A DNA stretch of 64,000 nt from Streptomyces zagrosensis (GTDB lineage: Bacteria > Actinomycetota > Actinomycetes > Streptomycetales > Streptomycetaceae), in contig NZ_JACHJL010000002.1 of the NCBI RefSeq assembly GCF_014203645.1, positions 124,001 to 188,000 of the forward strand, written 5' to 3'. Both the position numbers and the translations under genes were made by a program. The notes below the pieces were generated by a model. The model ran no database searches, was not told the DNA's origin, and was given only the letters and a program-made list of their open reading frames with translations. Of the stretch, positions 28,766 to 37,706 are shown one piece after another. How positions within the stretch are numbered: position 1 is the stretch's first letter; every line of letters starts with the position of its first letter.

Positions 28766-29353
28766 TCACGCACGTCGAGCGGGGGAGGCGACCTCCCAGG
28801 CCGCTTCGATCATCCGGAAGATCTCGTCCACCGCGGCCTGCGGATCGGCCGCCTCGCGGGCCAGCGAATGAGCGTCGACCACGAACTTCGCGATGGTCCG
28901 GCAGGCCGTCGTGGTCAGCGCCAGGTCGAGATCGGCGGCAATGGCCGCTGCCAGCGCCTCTGCATGGCGCAGCCGCATCGACTCCTCGTACTCCCGCAGG
29001 GCAGATGAGGCGTCGATCATGCGCCAGATCGGAGCGGCGCCGTCCGCCGTGCAATGCCGCACCAGGGCATGCATCTCGCGGCGGAGCGCGGGGATCAGCG
29101 GCGCATGCGGCGCCCGGCCGGTGACCGCCTGCGCGAGGCGTTGCTCGAAGTCCTCGTCCTGCTCGAACACCAGGGCCTCTTTTGAGGCGAAGTGGGCGAA
29201 GAGCGTGGTGACGGCCACATCGGCCTCGGCGGCCACATCACGGATGCCCACCGCTTCGTACCCGCGTTCCAAGAAGAGCCGCAGGGCGGCATCCGCGATC
29301 TTCTGACGGGTCGCGGCCTTCTTACGCTCACGACGTCCGGGCGGCACGGTCAT
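28766..29353 (-). CDS. TetR/AcrR family transcriptional regulator
   Basis: 195 aa. N-terminal TetR HTH: KKAATRQKIADAALRLFLERG, then VGIRDVAAEADVAVTTLFAHF. The helical ligand-binding domain is less conserved. Divergent from the oxidoreductase at 29424. A perfect palindrome in the 70-base gap is the likely operator, so it probably represses itself and its neighbour until a ligand, perhaps a quinone or electrophile, binds. Confidence 0.88.
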   Translation of the reverse strand: MTVPPGRRERKKAATRQKIADAALRLFLERGYEAVGIRDVAAEADVAVTTLFAHFASKEALVFEQDEDFEQRLAQAVTGRAPHAPLIPALRREMHALVRHCTADGAAPIWRMIDASSALREYEESMRLRHAEALAAAIAADLDLALTTTACRTIAKFVVDAHSLAREAADPQAAVDEIFRMIEAAWEVASPARRA

Positions 29354-29392
29354 GCGCTCATGCTAACAGGAGCATAGTCGTACTCGTTGTTA

Positions 29393-29411
29393 AACACTAA
29401 CCGTTAGTGTT
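29393..29411. promoter_or_regulatory. TetR-type operator, perfect 9-1-9 palindrome
   Basis: AACACTAAC, centre C, GTTAGTGTT. Located between the divergent TetR and oxidoreductase genes, 13 bases before the oxidoreductase ATG and 40 bases from the tetR start. Form and place are typical of a local TetR operator. Confidence 0.82.
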
Positions 29412-29423
29412 ACGTTCGACGGC

Positions 29424-30317
29424 ATGAAGAAAGTGAGCTTCGCCGAGTTCGGCGGCCCGGACGTATTGCAACTCGTCACCGCCGAGGAGCCCCACGCGGG
29501 CCCCGGTCAGGTACGCATAGCCGTGCGGGCGGCGGGCGTGAACCCCGTCGATTGGCGGGTTCGTGAAGGCCAGGTCCTGGGGGCCCATCCGATCGAGTTG
29601 CCCGCCGGAGTCGGGCTCGACGCCTCCGGGGTGGTGGACGAGATCGGCGAGGGCGTCGAAGGGGTCGCGGTCGGCGACCACGTGTTCGGCGAAGGTTCCA
29701 GCACCTACGCCGAGTTCGCCGTGCTGTCGGCCTGGGCCCGGATGCCCGATGGGCTGACGTTCGAAGAGGCGGCCGGGTACCCGTCCGTAGTGGAGACCGC
29801 ACTACGCATCATCCGCGAGGTCGGCGTGCAGCCCGGGCAGACGCTGCTGGTCAGCGGCGCGTCCGGGGGAGTCGGATCGGCGGTGCTCCAGATCGCCCGC
29901 GAACGCGGCATCGCGGTGATCGGCACGGCCGGGGCCGCCAACCAGGACTATCTACGCAGCCTGGGCGCCCTCGCCACGACCTACGGCGAAGGCTGGGTCG
30001 AGCGGGTGCGGCAACTCGGCCCCATCGACGCCGCTCTCGACCTGGCCGGCTCGGGCGTGATCCGCGAGCTGATCGAACTGACCGGGGACGCGCGGAAGGT
30101 GATCTCCATCGCCGACCTCGATGCGCCCAAGCTCGGTGTCCGCTTCTCCGGCGTGGCCGGCAGCGTGCCGCAAGCGCTCGCCGAGGCCACCGGCCTCATC
30201 GCGCGGGGGAAGCTCCACATCCCGGTCGAGAAGTCCTACACGCTCGCTGAGGCCGCGGCGGCACACATCGACAGCCAAGCCGGTCACACGCGCGGGCGCC
30301 GGGTCGTGATCGTCTAA
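29424..30317 (+). CDS. NADP-dependent zinc-less oxidoreductase (quinone oxidoreductase family)
   Basis: 297 aa. MDR-type fold starting MKKVSFAEFGGPDVLQLV, with GVNPVDWRVREG, GLDASGVVDEIGEG and the NADP site GASGGVGSAVLQIA. The catalytic zinc ligands are missing, as in quinone oxidoreductases. It probably reduces quinones or enals. Controlled by the divergent TetR. Confidence 0.85.
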   Translation: MKKVSFAEFGGPDVLQLVTAEEPHAGPGQVRIAVRAAGVNPVDWRVREGQVLGAHPIELPAGVGLDASGVVDEIGEGVEGVAVGDHVFGEGSSTYAEFAVLSAWARMPDGLTFEEAAGYPSVVETALRIIREVGVQPGQTLLVSGASGGVGSAVLQIARERGIAVIGTAGAANQDYLRSLGALATTYGEGWVERVRQLGPIDAALDLAGSGVIRELIELTGDARKVISIADLDAPKLGVRFSGVAGSVPQALAEATGLIARGKLHIPVEKSYTLAEAAAAHIDSQAGHTRGRRVVIV

Positions 30318-30501
30318 GCCGTCCGCTACACCGTTGCGCGGCCCCTGCTCGATGCCGTCGTCCTGCAACCCCCGTACTGGCACCTCGCGTGCTGGGCGGT
30401 TGCGCACCATCGAGGTCATCGGGCAGTGGCCGCACCCCACCCCGGACCAATACGCACACAAGGCCGTGAAGTCTCACGGGAGCGACAGGCTCACAGGAGC
30501 G

Positions 30502-30693
30502 TTAGGCCAGCGCTCCCGACTTCACGGCAGCGAGCAGCGCGGCGAGTTGGCGTGGGGAAGCGGTGATGACCGTGCCGGGTATTTCGCTCTCGCGGAGGGA
30601 GATGTCGGCACCACGAGATGCGACCTCGACACAGGCGTTTCCGTCGTTACCTCCCGAAAAAGAGGACTTACGCCACGTCGGCTCTTCAAGCAT
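30502..30693 (-). CDS. DUF397 domain protein (WhiJ-partner type)
   Basis: 63 aa from ATG 30693 (MLEEPTWRKSSFSGGNDGNA) with GAGAGG upstream; the open frame to 30843 overlaps the preceding gene and is not needed. It has the full DUF397 signature: WRKSSFSGG...CVEVA, SLRESEIPG and LAALLAAVKSG. DUF397 proteins pair with an adjacent XRE regulator as at whiJ/abaA loci. The 10-base gap to the XRE gene implies one operon. Confidence 0.9.
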   Translation of the reverse strand: MLEEPTWRKSSFSGGNDGNACVEVASRGADISLRESEIPGTVITASPRQLAALLAAVKSGALA

Positions 30694-30703
30694 TTTCAAC
30701 CTC

Positions 30704-31555
30704 TCACATATCCTGCGCGATGCGCCGAATGAGATCCCGCGACTCAGCAGTACCGAGCGATGATTCCCGAACCGTTTGGAAGAGAGATCGATACTTAGCG
30801 ACCTGAGCCTCCGCATCCAGAAAAACACCACCAAATGCTGCATCGAGCAGCACTGTATCTAGTTGCGGCACGGGTCCGCCAACGATCACCATGGAAAATC
30901 CGGCTCCGCCAAAGCCATCAACATCGAAGGGGATCGCTCGCAAAGTGACGTTGGGGCGCTCCGACGCTTGCAGCAAAAAGTTAAGCTGCGCACGTGAGAC
31001 GTCGCGGTCAGCAACTCTCATACGCAAGGCGGCTTCGTGGACAACCGCCTCGTAAGTAACGGCCTCTTCGCCCTCAAGCACCGCTCGTCGCCTCATCCTG
31101 AAGGCTACTCGGGCCTCTAGGTCCGCACCGTTGATTGCAGGTTCCGCGTAGGAAATAAGCGCCCTCGCGTGGCACTCAGTTTGCAGCAATCCAGGAATGT
31201 GGAAGATCTCGCTCGTGCGTATGCTGCTCGCGTGGTGCTCAAGTTCAGCCAGATCGAAGAAGGCCGCCGCTAGAGCGTCCCTATACTCCTCCCACCAACC
31301 TCTATGTCGCTCCTCGGCCATAACCGCCAATGCATCCACAAAGGCCGTGTCAGGGCACGCATAGAAGGAAGCGAGACTTCGCAAGCGTTCGGCACTCACT
31401 CCGACTCGCCCCGCCTCCATGTGCGAGATCTTGGTGTGGTCAATAGCCAGTCCTCTGGCAGCGTCCCGCGCCGTGAGACCGGCACGTTCACGGAGTTTGC
31501 GCAACTCGGCGCCCAGCCGCTCCTGTCGCGCCGTCGTGGTGGTTCGTGCTGGCAT
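30704..31555 (-). CDS. XRE regulator with DUF5753 domain (WhiJ-like)
   Basis: 283 aa. HTH at about residues 15-60 (LRERAGLTARDAARGLAIDH, KISHMEAGRVG), then the DUF5753 sensor region with IPGLLQTECHARAL and TLRAIPFDVDGFGGAGFSMV. WhiJ-family regulators block development until neutralised, with DUF397 partners modulating them. Operonic with the DUF397 gene and divergent from an anti-sigma-type ATPase, completing the known triad. Confidence 0.9.
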   Translation of the reverse strand: MPARTTTTARQERLGAELRKLRERAGLTARDAARGLAIDHTKISHMEAGRVGVSAERLRSLASFYACPDTAFVDALAVMAEERHRGWWEEYRDALAAAFFDLAELEHHASSIRTSEIFHIPGLLQTECHARALISYAEPAINGADLEARVAFRMRRRAVLEGEEAVTYEAVVHEAALRMRVADRDVSRAQLNFLLQASERPNVTLRAIPFDVDGFGGAGFSMVIVGGPVPQLDTVLLDAAFGGVFLDAEAQVAKYRSLFQTVRESSLGTAESRDLIRRIAQDM

Positions 31556-31839
31556 GTGGCCCTTCTTCTTCGTCTGCGTGCAGTTTGCCGCGCTTCAGGC
31601 CCGCCGGTCCATGTGATCACCAATGGGCATCTCCATCAACGTTGACCCCGACCAACATTGACCCGTACCGTGTGTGACGCACCGCTCACCGAGCGCTCCG
31701 TCTCCCGGAAGTGCACCGACCTCCCCTTGCCTCCTCCCGCCCGGGCGGAGCCATGCCCAGCGGAGGGACGGCAAGGACACCGGGTGGTGGGACGACGTGA
31801 GCGGCGGCCCAAAGCCGCGTCACCCCACGGGAGTACCTC
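31556..31839. promoter_or_regulatory. Divergent promoter region of the WhiJ-like triad with a 16-bp-period direct repeat
   Basis: CAACGTTGACCC at 31637-31648 and CAACATTGACCC at 31653-31664 form a direct repeat with period 16. Each contains TTGACC, which could serve as a -35 hexamer or a regulator half-site. The WhiJ-like protein is the natural candidate to bind here. Confidence 0.45.
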
Positions 31840-32592
31840 ATGACGCACGACGACAACCCCGCCACGGAGCCGACCACCGAGCCACAACAGCACTACGCAC
31901 ACGACGAGCCACAACAGCCGCAAGCGCAAGCCGAGTTGCCACCAACATCACCAGAGCAGCCTGACCCCGCACCGGCGCAGCAACGCGCACCCGAGCCGGA
32001 GCGAAAGCCCGCGCCCCAGCCCGAGCACTGGGAATACACGATTGAGGTCCCGCCCGATACCCGAGCCGTGGGGATCTGCCGGACCGCAGTGCGCATGATC
32101 CTCGGGGCGCACGGCATGCCCGAACTCTACGACCGCGCAGCCGTGTTGACCTCGGAACTTCTCGGCAATGCCCTCCGGCACACCGATGGCAGGGCCGGTC
32201 TCCGCCTGCGATACGACGACGAGGAGAACACGTTGCGGATCGGCGTGTGGGATGGCGACCCGACGCCGCCCGACGCGTTCTCCACCGCACCCCACCCGCT
32301 CGGCAACGCGACCATCGAGGCCGGACCGTACGACCACACGACCACCGACGCCACCAAAACCAACACCCACACCCACACCCACACCCACACCCACAGCAAC
32401 ACCGACGCGCTTCTTCGCGTGGACGGGATCGCCGAGAGCGGGCGCGGGCTGCTGCTCGTCGCGCTCTACGCCGACGACTGGGGCTGGTCCCCGCTGATGA
32501 GCGGATTGCTGGAGCCGCCGGGCAAGTACGTGTGGTGCGATCTGATGCGGGGCTCCGACTGCGCCGCATGGGCGGCGGGTAGCGCTGCGTGA
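31840..32592 (+). CDS. HATPase_c ATP-binding protein (anti-sigma/AbaA type) with His-Thr repeat insert
   Basis: 250 aa. The first ~65 residues are Pro/Glu/Gln-rich. The GHKL ATPase has the N box LTSELLGNALRHT, G1 IGVWDGDP and G2 ESGRGLLLV. An extra loop between G1 and G2 contains a (Thr-His) run encoded by CCCACA repeats at 32364-32398, which may bind metal or simply be a slippage product. Third member of the WhiJ/DUF397/ATPase triad; family members act as serine kinases or anti-sigma-like proteins. Confidence 0.85.
   Translation: MTHDDNPATEPTTEPQQHYAHDEPQQPQAQAELPPTSPEQPDPAPAQQRAPEPERKPAPQPEHWEYTIEVPPDTRAVGICRTAVRMILGAHGMPELYDRAAVLTSELLGNALRHTDGRAGLRLRYDDEENTLRIGVWDGDPTPPDAFSTAPHPLGNATIEAGPYDHTTTDATKTNTHTHTHTHTHSNTDALLRVDGIAESGRGLLLVALYADDWGWSPLMSGLLEPPGKYVWCDLMRGSDCAAWAAGSAA
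32364..32398 (+). repeat. CCCACA hexamer repeat coding (Thr-His)n
   Basis: About six copies of ACCCAC inside the HATPase gene give alternating Thr and His in the ATP-lid region. Copy-number change would keep frame and lengthen the loop. Confidence 0.75.
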
Positions 32593-33875
32593 CCATGGCC
32601 GGTGAAAACCGGATGCTCGAACGACCTTTCAGAACTAGTGTCCGGAATATGGAACACGACTCCGTCCTGCGATTCGGAGAGGTACCCGAGACCCGGCTCG
32701 ACGAGGCTCTGGCCCTCGCCTACCTCGCCTTCCACACCACCCCCGAAGACGACGCCAAGCGCAAGCACCACTACGACACCCTGCGCGAGTGCGCGCGCGT
32801 GGGCGCGTACGACGGTGACCGGCTGGTGGGCCTCATGGCCACGTACGACTTCACGCTCTCCCTGCCGGGCGGGGAGCTGCCGGCCCCCGGCCTCACGTTC
32901 GTCAGCGTGGCCCCCACCCACCGACGTAGGGGCGCGCTGGCCGGCATGATCGCCGAGTTGTACCGCAGGCTTGGCGAGGCCAATGTGCCGCTGGCTTGCC
33001 TGTGGGCCTCCGAGGACGCGATCTACGGCCGCTTCGGCTTCGGCACCAGCACCCGCGGGTTCACCGTGGAGATCGACTCGTCCCGGCCGCTGGCGCTGCG
33101 GATCGAGCCTGACGGTCGGCCCCTGCGGTTGGTTGCCGCCGCCGATGCGCCCGCGCTGCTCGGCCCGTACTACGAGCGCACTCGTGCCGAGCGCGGTGGC
33201 CGGATGGCCCGTACGGAGGCGTGGTGGCGGGAGGAGTGGCTGGTCGAGAAGGACGAAGAGGACGCCAGCATGAGCCCGCCCCGCATCGTCGCGCTGGGCG
33301 AGCCGCTCGCCGGCTACGTCATCTACCGCACTAAGAAGGACAACGACGGGCCCGGCCTCGTACGCCTGGACGAACTGGAGGCAGACACTCCAGCTGTCGC
33401 GGCGGCCCTGTGGCGCTATCTCGCCTCCATCGACCTCACCCAGAAGGTCACCGCGTGGGGCCGCCCGTTCGACGACCCGCTGCTGCACTTCTGCGCCGAT
33501 CGGGACCAGGTCCGAGTCACGGGTGTGGTGCCCTCACTGCGGGTACGCCTCATTGACGTACCCGCCGCGCTGCGCGCCCGTACCTGGGCCGCCGACGTCG
33601 ATGTCGTACTTGACATACGCGATGGCCAACTTCCCGCCAACGCAGGCCACTTCCGACTGACCGCAGCGCCGGACGGGTGCGCGTACGAGCCGACTGACGC
33701 ACCCGCCGATCTGAGCATGGACGTACGCGAACTAGCCGCCTGCTACCTGGGCGATACGCCCGTACGCGAGTTGGTACGGGCCAGCCTGGTCACCGAGCAC
33801 ACGGCGGGCGCGGCGGCGACACTCGACGCTGCCCTGCACACCGAGTTGGCACCCCACACGATGGATGGGTTTTAG
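32589..33875 (+). CDS. Eis-family GNAT N-acetyltransferase
   Basis: Up to 428 aa. Two GNAT folds plus a SCP2-like C-terminal domain: VSVAPTHRRRGALAGMI (acetyl-CoA pyrophosphate loop), YGRFGFGTSTRGF and ARTEAWWREEW. It ends in Phe, whose carboxylate is the general base in Eis. Eis proteins acetylate several amines of aminoglycosides or lysines. The GTG at 32589 overlaps the previous TGA, but ATG 32595 or ATG 32649 (MEHDSVLRFGEV) are also possible; the last fits homologue length best. Confidence 0.85.
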   Translation: MTMAGENRMLERPFRTSVRNMEHDSVLRFGEVPETRLDEALALAYLAFHTTPEDDAKRKHHYDTLRECARVGAYDGDRLVGLMATYDFTLSLPGGELPAPGLTFVSVAPTHRRRGALAGMIAELYRRLGEANVPLACLWASEDAIYGRFGFGTSTRGFTVEIDSSRPLALRIEPDGRPLRLVAAADAPALLGPYYERTRAERGGRMARTEAWWREEWLVEKDEEDASMSPPRIVALGEPLAGYVIYRTKKDNDGPGLVRLDELEADTPAVAAALWRYLASIDLTQKVTAWGRPFDDPLLHFCADRDQVRVTGVVPSLRVRLIDVPAALRARTWAADVDVVLDIRDGQLPANAGHFRLTAAPDGCAYEPTDAPADLSMDVRELAACYLGDTPVRELVRASLVTEHTAGAAATLDAALHTELAPHTMDGF

Positions 33876-34210
33876 GCGACATCTTCGCTACGGCACTTCA
33901 GTCAGGGAACTGCGGTAAGGGACACGAGCCAGGTAGTGCCCCTCGGAGAGCGCCGGTCGCGTAACACCACGGCTTGGCAGGGGAGTTGGCGCGCCCCGGT
34001 GGTCCGCTGAGTGGGCCTGATGACGGGCATGTTGCCGGCATGGTGACGGGTATAGCGACGGGGCAAGGTGGCGGGGATTCGGACGTCCGTCACCACCCCG
34101 TACAACCCTTTCGCCCCATCCGCCGTCCAACACACATCGGCAAGGGAACGGGCCCGCCTTCCGGTACACCCCCGCACTCGTCAGGATTTCCTCGCGCTAG
34201 GAGCCGTACT
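33876..34210. other. Intergenic region, no gene seen
   Basis: About 335 bases with repeated short ACGGG/GGCATG words around 34018-34068. The plus-strand frame running into the FG-GAP gene lacks a ribosome-binding site upstream of 34211. It likely holds that gene's promoter. Confidence 0.4.
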
Positions 34211-35701
34211 GTGCGTAAAAACCGTTCCGCCGCTGTGACTGCGGCCTCGTTCCTGCTCATGGCCGGCGCAGCGATCGCGCTAGCGCCCGCCGCCCACGCC
34301 GGCACTCCCGGTGGCACCGCCGCCAACGACAGAAACTGCGACTTCAACGGTGACGGCTATGAAGACGCGCTGCTCGCGGCGCCGAAGGCGACCGTTGGGG
34401 GCGACCGGGACGCGGGCTATGTCGCCGTGCAGTACGGGTCGGCCAAGGGCATCAACACCTCCCACCGGACGATCATCGACCAGTCCACGCCGGGCGTGCC
34501 CGGCTCGCCGGAGCCGGGTGACGCGTTCGGTCAGGCGCTGGCCACCGGCGACCTGGATTCGGACGGCTTCGATGACGCCGTCATCGGCATCCCGAACGAG
34601 GACATCGGCACTGTCGCCGATGCGGGCGGCGTCACCGTCCTTTGGGGCTCGAAGAGCGGTCTGACCGGCCGCGATTCCTCGTGGCTTGAGTCCCAGGAGC
34701 CGACCGCGAAGGAGACGTACGGCATCGGCGTCGCCGCCGCGCGGTTCACCAGCGACACGCCGGGTGACGTGCTCGCCATCCTGGACCGGGACGATCTTGA
34801 GGTCTCCTGGTGGGCCTCCGGCGCACAGCAGCGGGCGGCGGCCCCGCGCGGTTTGGAGAAGTCGGCGCTGGCCGACGAGGGCAAGAACATCGCACCCTCG
34901 TCGCTGACGACCGGCGACTACGACCGCAACGGTTACGCGGACCTCGTGATATCCGGCACCAGTACGGGCGAGGAGCCGGGACACGGTTGGTCCACGCTGC
35001 TCGCCGGGCAGGCCGATGGGCTGGTCTATCAGCGCGATCTGCGCGGCGGCCCGGTCGCCGCCTCCGGTGACATCAACGGCGACTCGTACGACGACCTGGT
35101 CACCAGCGAACCGCACAGCCCTGACGACGGCGGCGAGACGATGACCGGCGGCCTGGTCGGGGTGTACCTCGGCAGCGAGGAAGGGCCGGTCGGCCAGGAG
35201 GGCACGGTCGGCAGTCCGCCGCAGTGGTGGACCCAGGACTCGCCGGGCGTCGCCGGCGTCGCCGAACAAGGCGACGGCTGGGGCAGCGATCTCTCGCTCG
35301 GCGATACCAACGGTGACGGGTACGCCGACCTGGCCATCGGCGCCTCCGGCGAGGACATCGGCACGGTGCCGGACGCGGGCGCGGTCTGGCTGCTGCGCGG
35401 CTCGGCGCAGGGGCTCACCGCGACGAAGTCGGTCTCGTACGACCAAAACAGCGTGAACGTGCCGGGAGATGCGGAGAAGGCGGACGCGTTCGGCGGGCAG
35501 GTGCGCCTGATCGACCCCAACAAGGACGGCAAGTTCGGCCTGCTAGCCGCGGCCCCCGGCGAGAACACGGGCGACGGCGTGGTCTGGGTCCTCTCGGCCA
35601 ACGCGGGCGGTCTGACGTCGGCCGGTTCCTGGACGTACGGCGGCGGCTCCCTCAACGCCCCCAGCGCGGACGCGGCCTTCGGCGCGACGATCGACGAGTG
35701 A
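34211..35701 (+). CDS. Exported FG-GAP (integrin-alpha-like beta-propeller) protein
   Basis: 496 aa from GTG 34211 with AGGAG upstream. Signal peptide: basic start VRKNRSAAVTAA, hydrophobic FLLMAGAAIALA, AHA cleavage site near residue 32. Then comes a seven-bladed-propeller-type repeat series with Ca-binding loops: DFNGDGYEDALLA, DLDSDGFDDAVIG, DYDRNGYADLVIS, DINGDSYDDLVTS, DTNGDGYADLAIG and DPNKDGKFGLLAA. Secreted or surface-bound; ligand unknown. Confidence 0.9.
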   Translation: MRKNRSAAVTAASFLLMAGAAIALAPAAHAGTPGGTAANDRNCDFNGDGYEDALLAAPKATVGGDRDAGYVAVQYGSAKGINTSHRTIIDQSTPGVPGSPEPGDAFGQALATGDLDSDGFDDAVIGIPNEDIGTVADAGGVTVLWGSKSGLTGRDSSWLESQEPTAKETYGIGVAAARFTSDTPGDVLAILDRDDLEVSWWASGAQQRAAAPRGLEKSALADEGKNIAPSSLTTGDYDRNGYADLVISGTSTGEEPGHGWSTLLAGQADGLVYQRDLRGGPVAASGDINGDSYDDLVTSEPHSPDDGGETMTGGLVGVYLGSEEGPVGQEGTVGSPPQWWTQDSPGVAGVAEQGDGWGSDLSLGDTNGDGYADLAIGASGEDIGTVPDAGAVWLLRGSAQGLTATKSVSYDQNSVNVPGDAEKADAFGGQVRLIDPNKDGKFGLLAAAPGENTGDGVVWVLSANAGGLTSAGSWTYGGGSLNAPSADAAFGATIDE

Positions 35702-36210
35702 TACGTGCCGGGTAACGCGTAAGGCGGGTGGCGGGCGGGGCGGGCCTGGTGGTGTGGGTGGGGTGGGTGGGGTGGGTTCGGTGGGGTGGGTTCGGTGGGG
35801 CGGGCGGGGTGGTGCCGGTGGTGCCGACGCTGGGGCGGGCCCGGTGGTGCCGGTGGGGCCTAGCGGGCGGGGCGGGGTGAGGCGGCTAGGGGCGTACGGT
35901 GCACGCCTGCGCGCCCTGCCTGCGCACCGCGCCCGGCCCGCGCCTGCGAGCACCCCGCCGCCCCCACACGCCCCCGTAACTCGCACACGCCGGCGCCCGG
36001 CCCCGCGCCCGCGCCTGGCCCCGCACGTCTCGCTAGGCTCGCTAGGCTCGCTAGGCCGCCGTAAGCCGCCGCTCGGTACGTAGAACACCAAGGTCAACGG
36101 GGGGCTATCCCCCCGGGGTTCCCTTAAGGGATGTCACAGCTCGGCCGCAATGCCCGGCCTGTTCCCCTGGGCCCGTCACCGAGTTTGGCGAGACCAGGTA
36201 CGTTCGAATC
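35702..36210. other. G-rich intergenic region with simple repeats
   Basis: 35745-35880 is extremely G-rich on the plus strand, with GGGTGGGGTGGGT-type runs able to form G-quadruplexes. 36029-36055 has three copies of CTCGCTAGG. 36099-36114 is GGGGGG-CTAT-CCCCCC. No supported gene. A composite 3' end for the FG-GAP gene is likely. Confidence 0.55.
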
Positions 36211-37428
36211 GTGGCTGGATTCAGGATCGGACGCGGACGCGGCTCCCGCTCAGGGCAGCAGGGACAACAGGGGCAGCAGGGGCAGCGGGGACAGCACCCC
36301 GGGCCCCCCGGCCCCAGCGGGCCCGGTGGGCGCCAGGGGGCCGGCGGACAAGCCGGGCGTCCCGGCCCGCAGCAGGCGCCCCCTCCGTATGGGCAGCAGG
36401 GCGGCCCCCCGCCGTACGGCCAGGCCGGCGGCGGTCCGGCTCCCTACGGCGGCCCGCCCTACGGCCGAGGCCAAGGGCAGGGCCCGGGGCCGCACGGCCC
36501 CAGCGCGAGCCGCGTCCAGTGGCCGCACCCGACGCCAGGGCACCCGAACGACGAACCGGAGTATTTCGGCGACGGCGGCCACGACCCGTACTACGGACCC
36601 GGCGGCGGCCAACCCGGCCAGCACGGTCAGCCTGGCCAGCACGGGCCCGGCGGCCACGACCCGCGTTACGGCCCCGGTGGCGGCCAGGCCGGGCACAGCG
36701 GCTACCCGGGCTACGGCGGCGGCCAGCCCCCGTACGACCCGAACGACAACCCTGGCCACACCCAGCAGTTCAGCCTCGGCGATGACCCTTCGTACGGGCC
36801 GCAGGGCGGCGGTTACGGCGACGACGGGTACGACGCCGACCACACCAACACCTACCGCGCCGGCCAGACCCCCGCCCCGCCCACCGGGCCCCGACTGCAC
36901 TGGAAGGACCTGCTGCGCGGCATCGTGCTGCGCCCCGGCCCGACGTTCTGGCAGATGCGTGACCACCCGATGTGGCCCACGGCGCTGATCGTGACCTTCA
37001 TCTACGGGCTGCTCGCGGTGTTCGGCCTCGACAAGGCGCGCGACGAGGTCCTCAGCGTGTCGCTGACCAACAGCATCCCGTGGATGCTGAGCACGGCGGT
37101 CGCGGTCATGCTCAGCGGCCTCATCCTGGGCGCGGTCACCCACACCCTCGCCCGCCAACTCGGCGGCGACGGCGCCTGGGCGCCAACCATCGGCCTGTCG
37201 ATGCTGATCACCTCGCTCACGGACGCACCCCGCCTACTCTTCGCGATGTTCCTGGGCGGCGACAGCTCGCTCGTGCAACTCCTCGGCTGGGTAACGTGGG
37301 TCGCGGCGGGCGCACTGTTCACCTCGATGGTGAGCAAGTCACACGACCTGCCGTGGCCCAAGGCACTGGGCGCCAGCGCCATCCAGCTCATCGCCCTCCT
37401 GTCGATCATCAAGCTGGGCACGCTGTAG
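36211..37428 (+). CDS. Yip1-domain membrane protein with Gly/Gln/Pro-rich N-terminus
   Basis: 405 aa, GTG start. About 225 residues of low-complexity Gly/Gln/Pro/Tyr sequence (QQGQQGQQGQRGQ, PYGQ and GPGG repeats) precede a C-terminal five-helix membrane domain beginning LHWKDLLRGIVLRPGPTFW, the Yip1 signature. The cytoplasmic tail may mediate weak multivalent interactions. Function unknown. A GAAA-loop terminator follows. Confidence 0.8.
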   Translation: MAGFRIGRGRGSRSGQQGQQGQQGQRGQHPGPPGPSGPGGRQGAGGQAGRPGPQQAPPPYGQQGGPPPYGQAGGGPAPYGGPPYGRGQGQGPGPHGPSASRVQWPHPTPGHPNDEPEYFGDGGHDPYYGPGGGQPGQHGQPGQHGPGGHDPRYGPGGGQAGHSGYPGYGGGQPPYDPNDNPGHTQQFSLGDDPSYGPQGGGYGDDGYDADHTNTYRAGQTPAPPTGPRLHWKDLLRGIVLRPGPTFWQMRDHPMWPTALIVTFIYGLLAVFGLDKARDEVLSVSLTNSIPWMLSTAVAVMLSGLILGAVTHTLARQLGGDGAWAPTIGLSMLITSLTDAPRLLFAMFLGGDSSLVQLLGWVTWVAAGALFTSMVSKSHDLPWPKALGASAIQLIALLSIIKLGTL

Positions 37429-37541
37429 GCCCGAAGGCCGTACGAACCGAAGACGGCACGAACCATGGGCGGTGCCGCCCCGGGGCGCCGGGGCCGGCAC
37501 GGCCGACCGGCGCCGGACGCAACACCGGCCGCGACGAACGA

Positions 37542-37571
37542 AGGGCCCGGAACCGAAAGGTTCCGGGCCCT
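37542..37571 (+). terminator. Perfect hairpin terminator with GAAA tetraloop
   Basis: Arms AGGGCCCGGAACC and GGTTCCGGGCCCT (13 bp) with loop GAAA, between the Yip1 gene (+) and the phosphoribosyltransferase gene (-). The rest of 37429-37706 is C/A-rich with no gene. Confidence 0.85.
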
Positions 37572-37706
37572 CAGCCGTAGCCGAAGCCATCCGCACGTCA
37601 CACGCCAAGCACCACCCGCTACACGCCACGCGCCGCACACACCCAAACAGCACAGACAACGCGCACGACCACACACGAACACGAGCGACTCAAAAGTTCG
37701 CACGTC

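Noticed and set aside
31840..32592. Complete two-component kinase
   Set aside because: Only a GHKL ATPase is present, without dimerisation His box or sensor; it fits the anti-sigma/AbaA-type ATPases instead.
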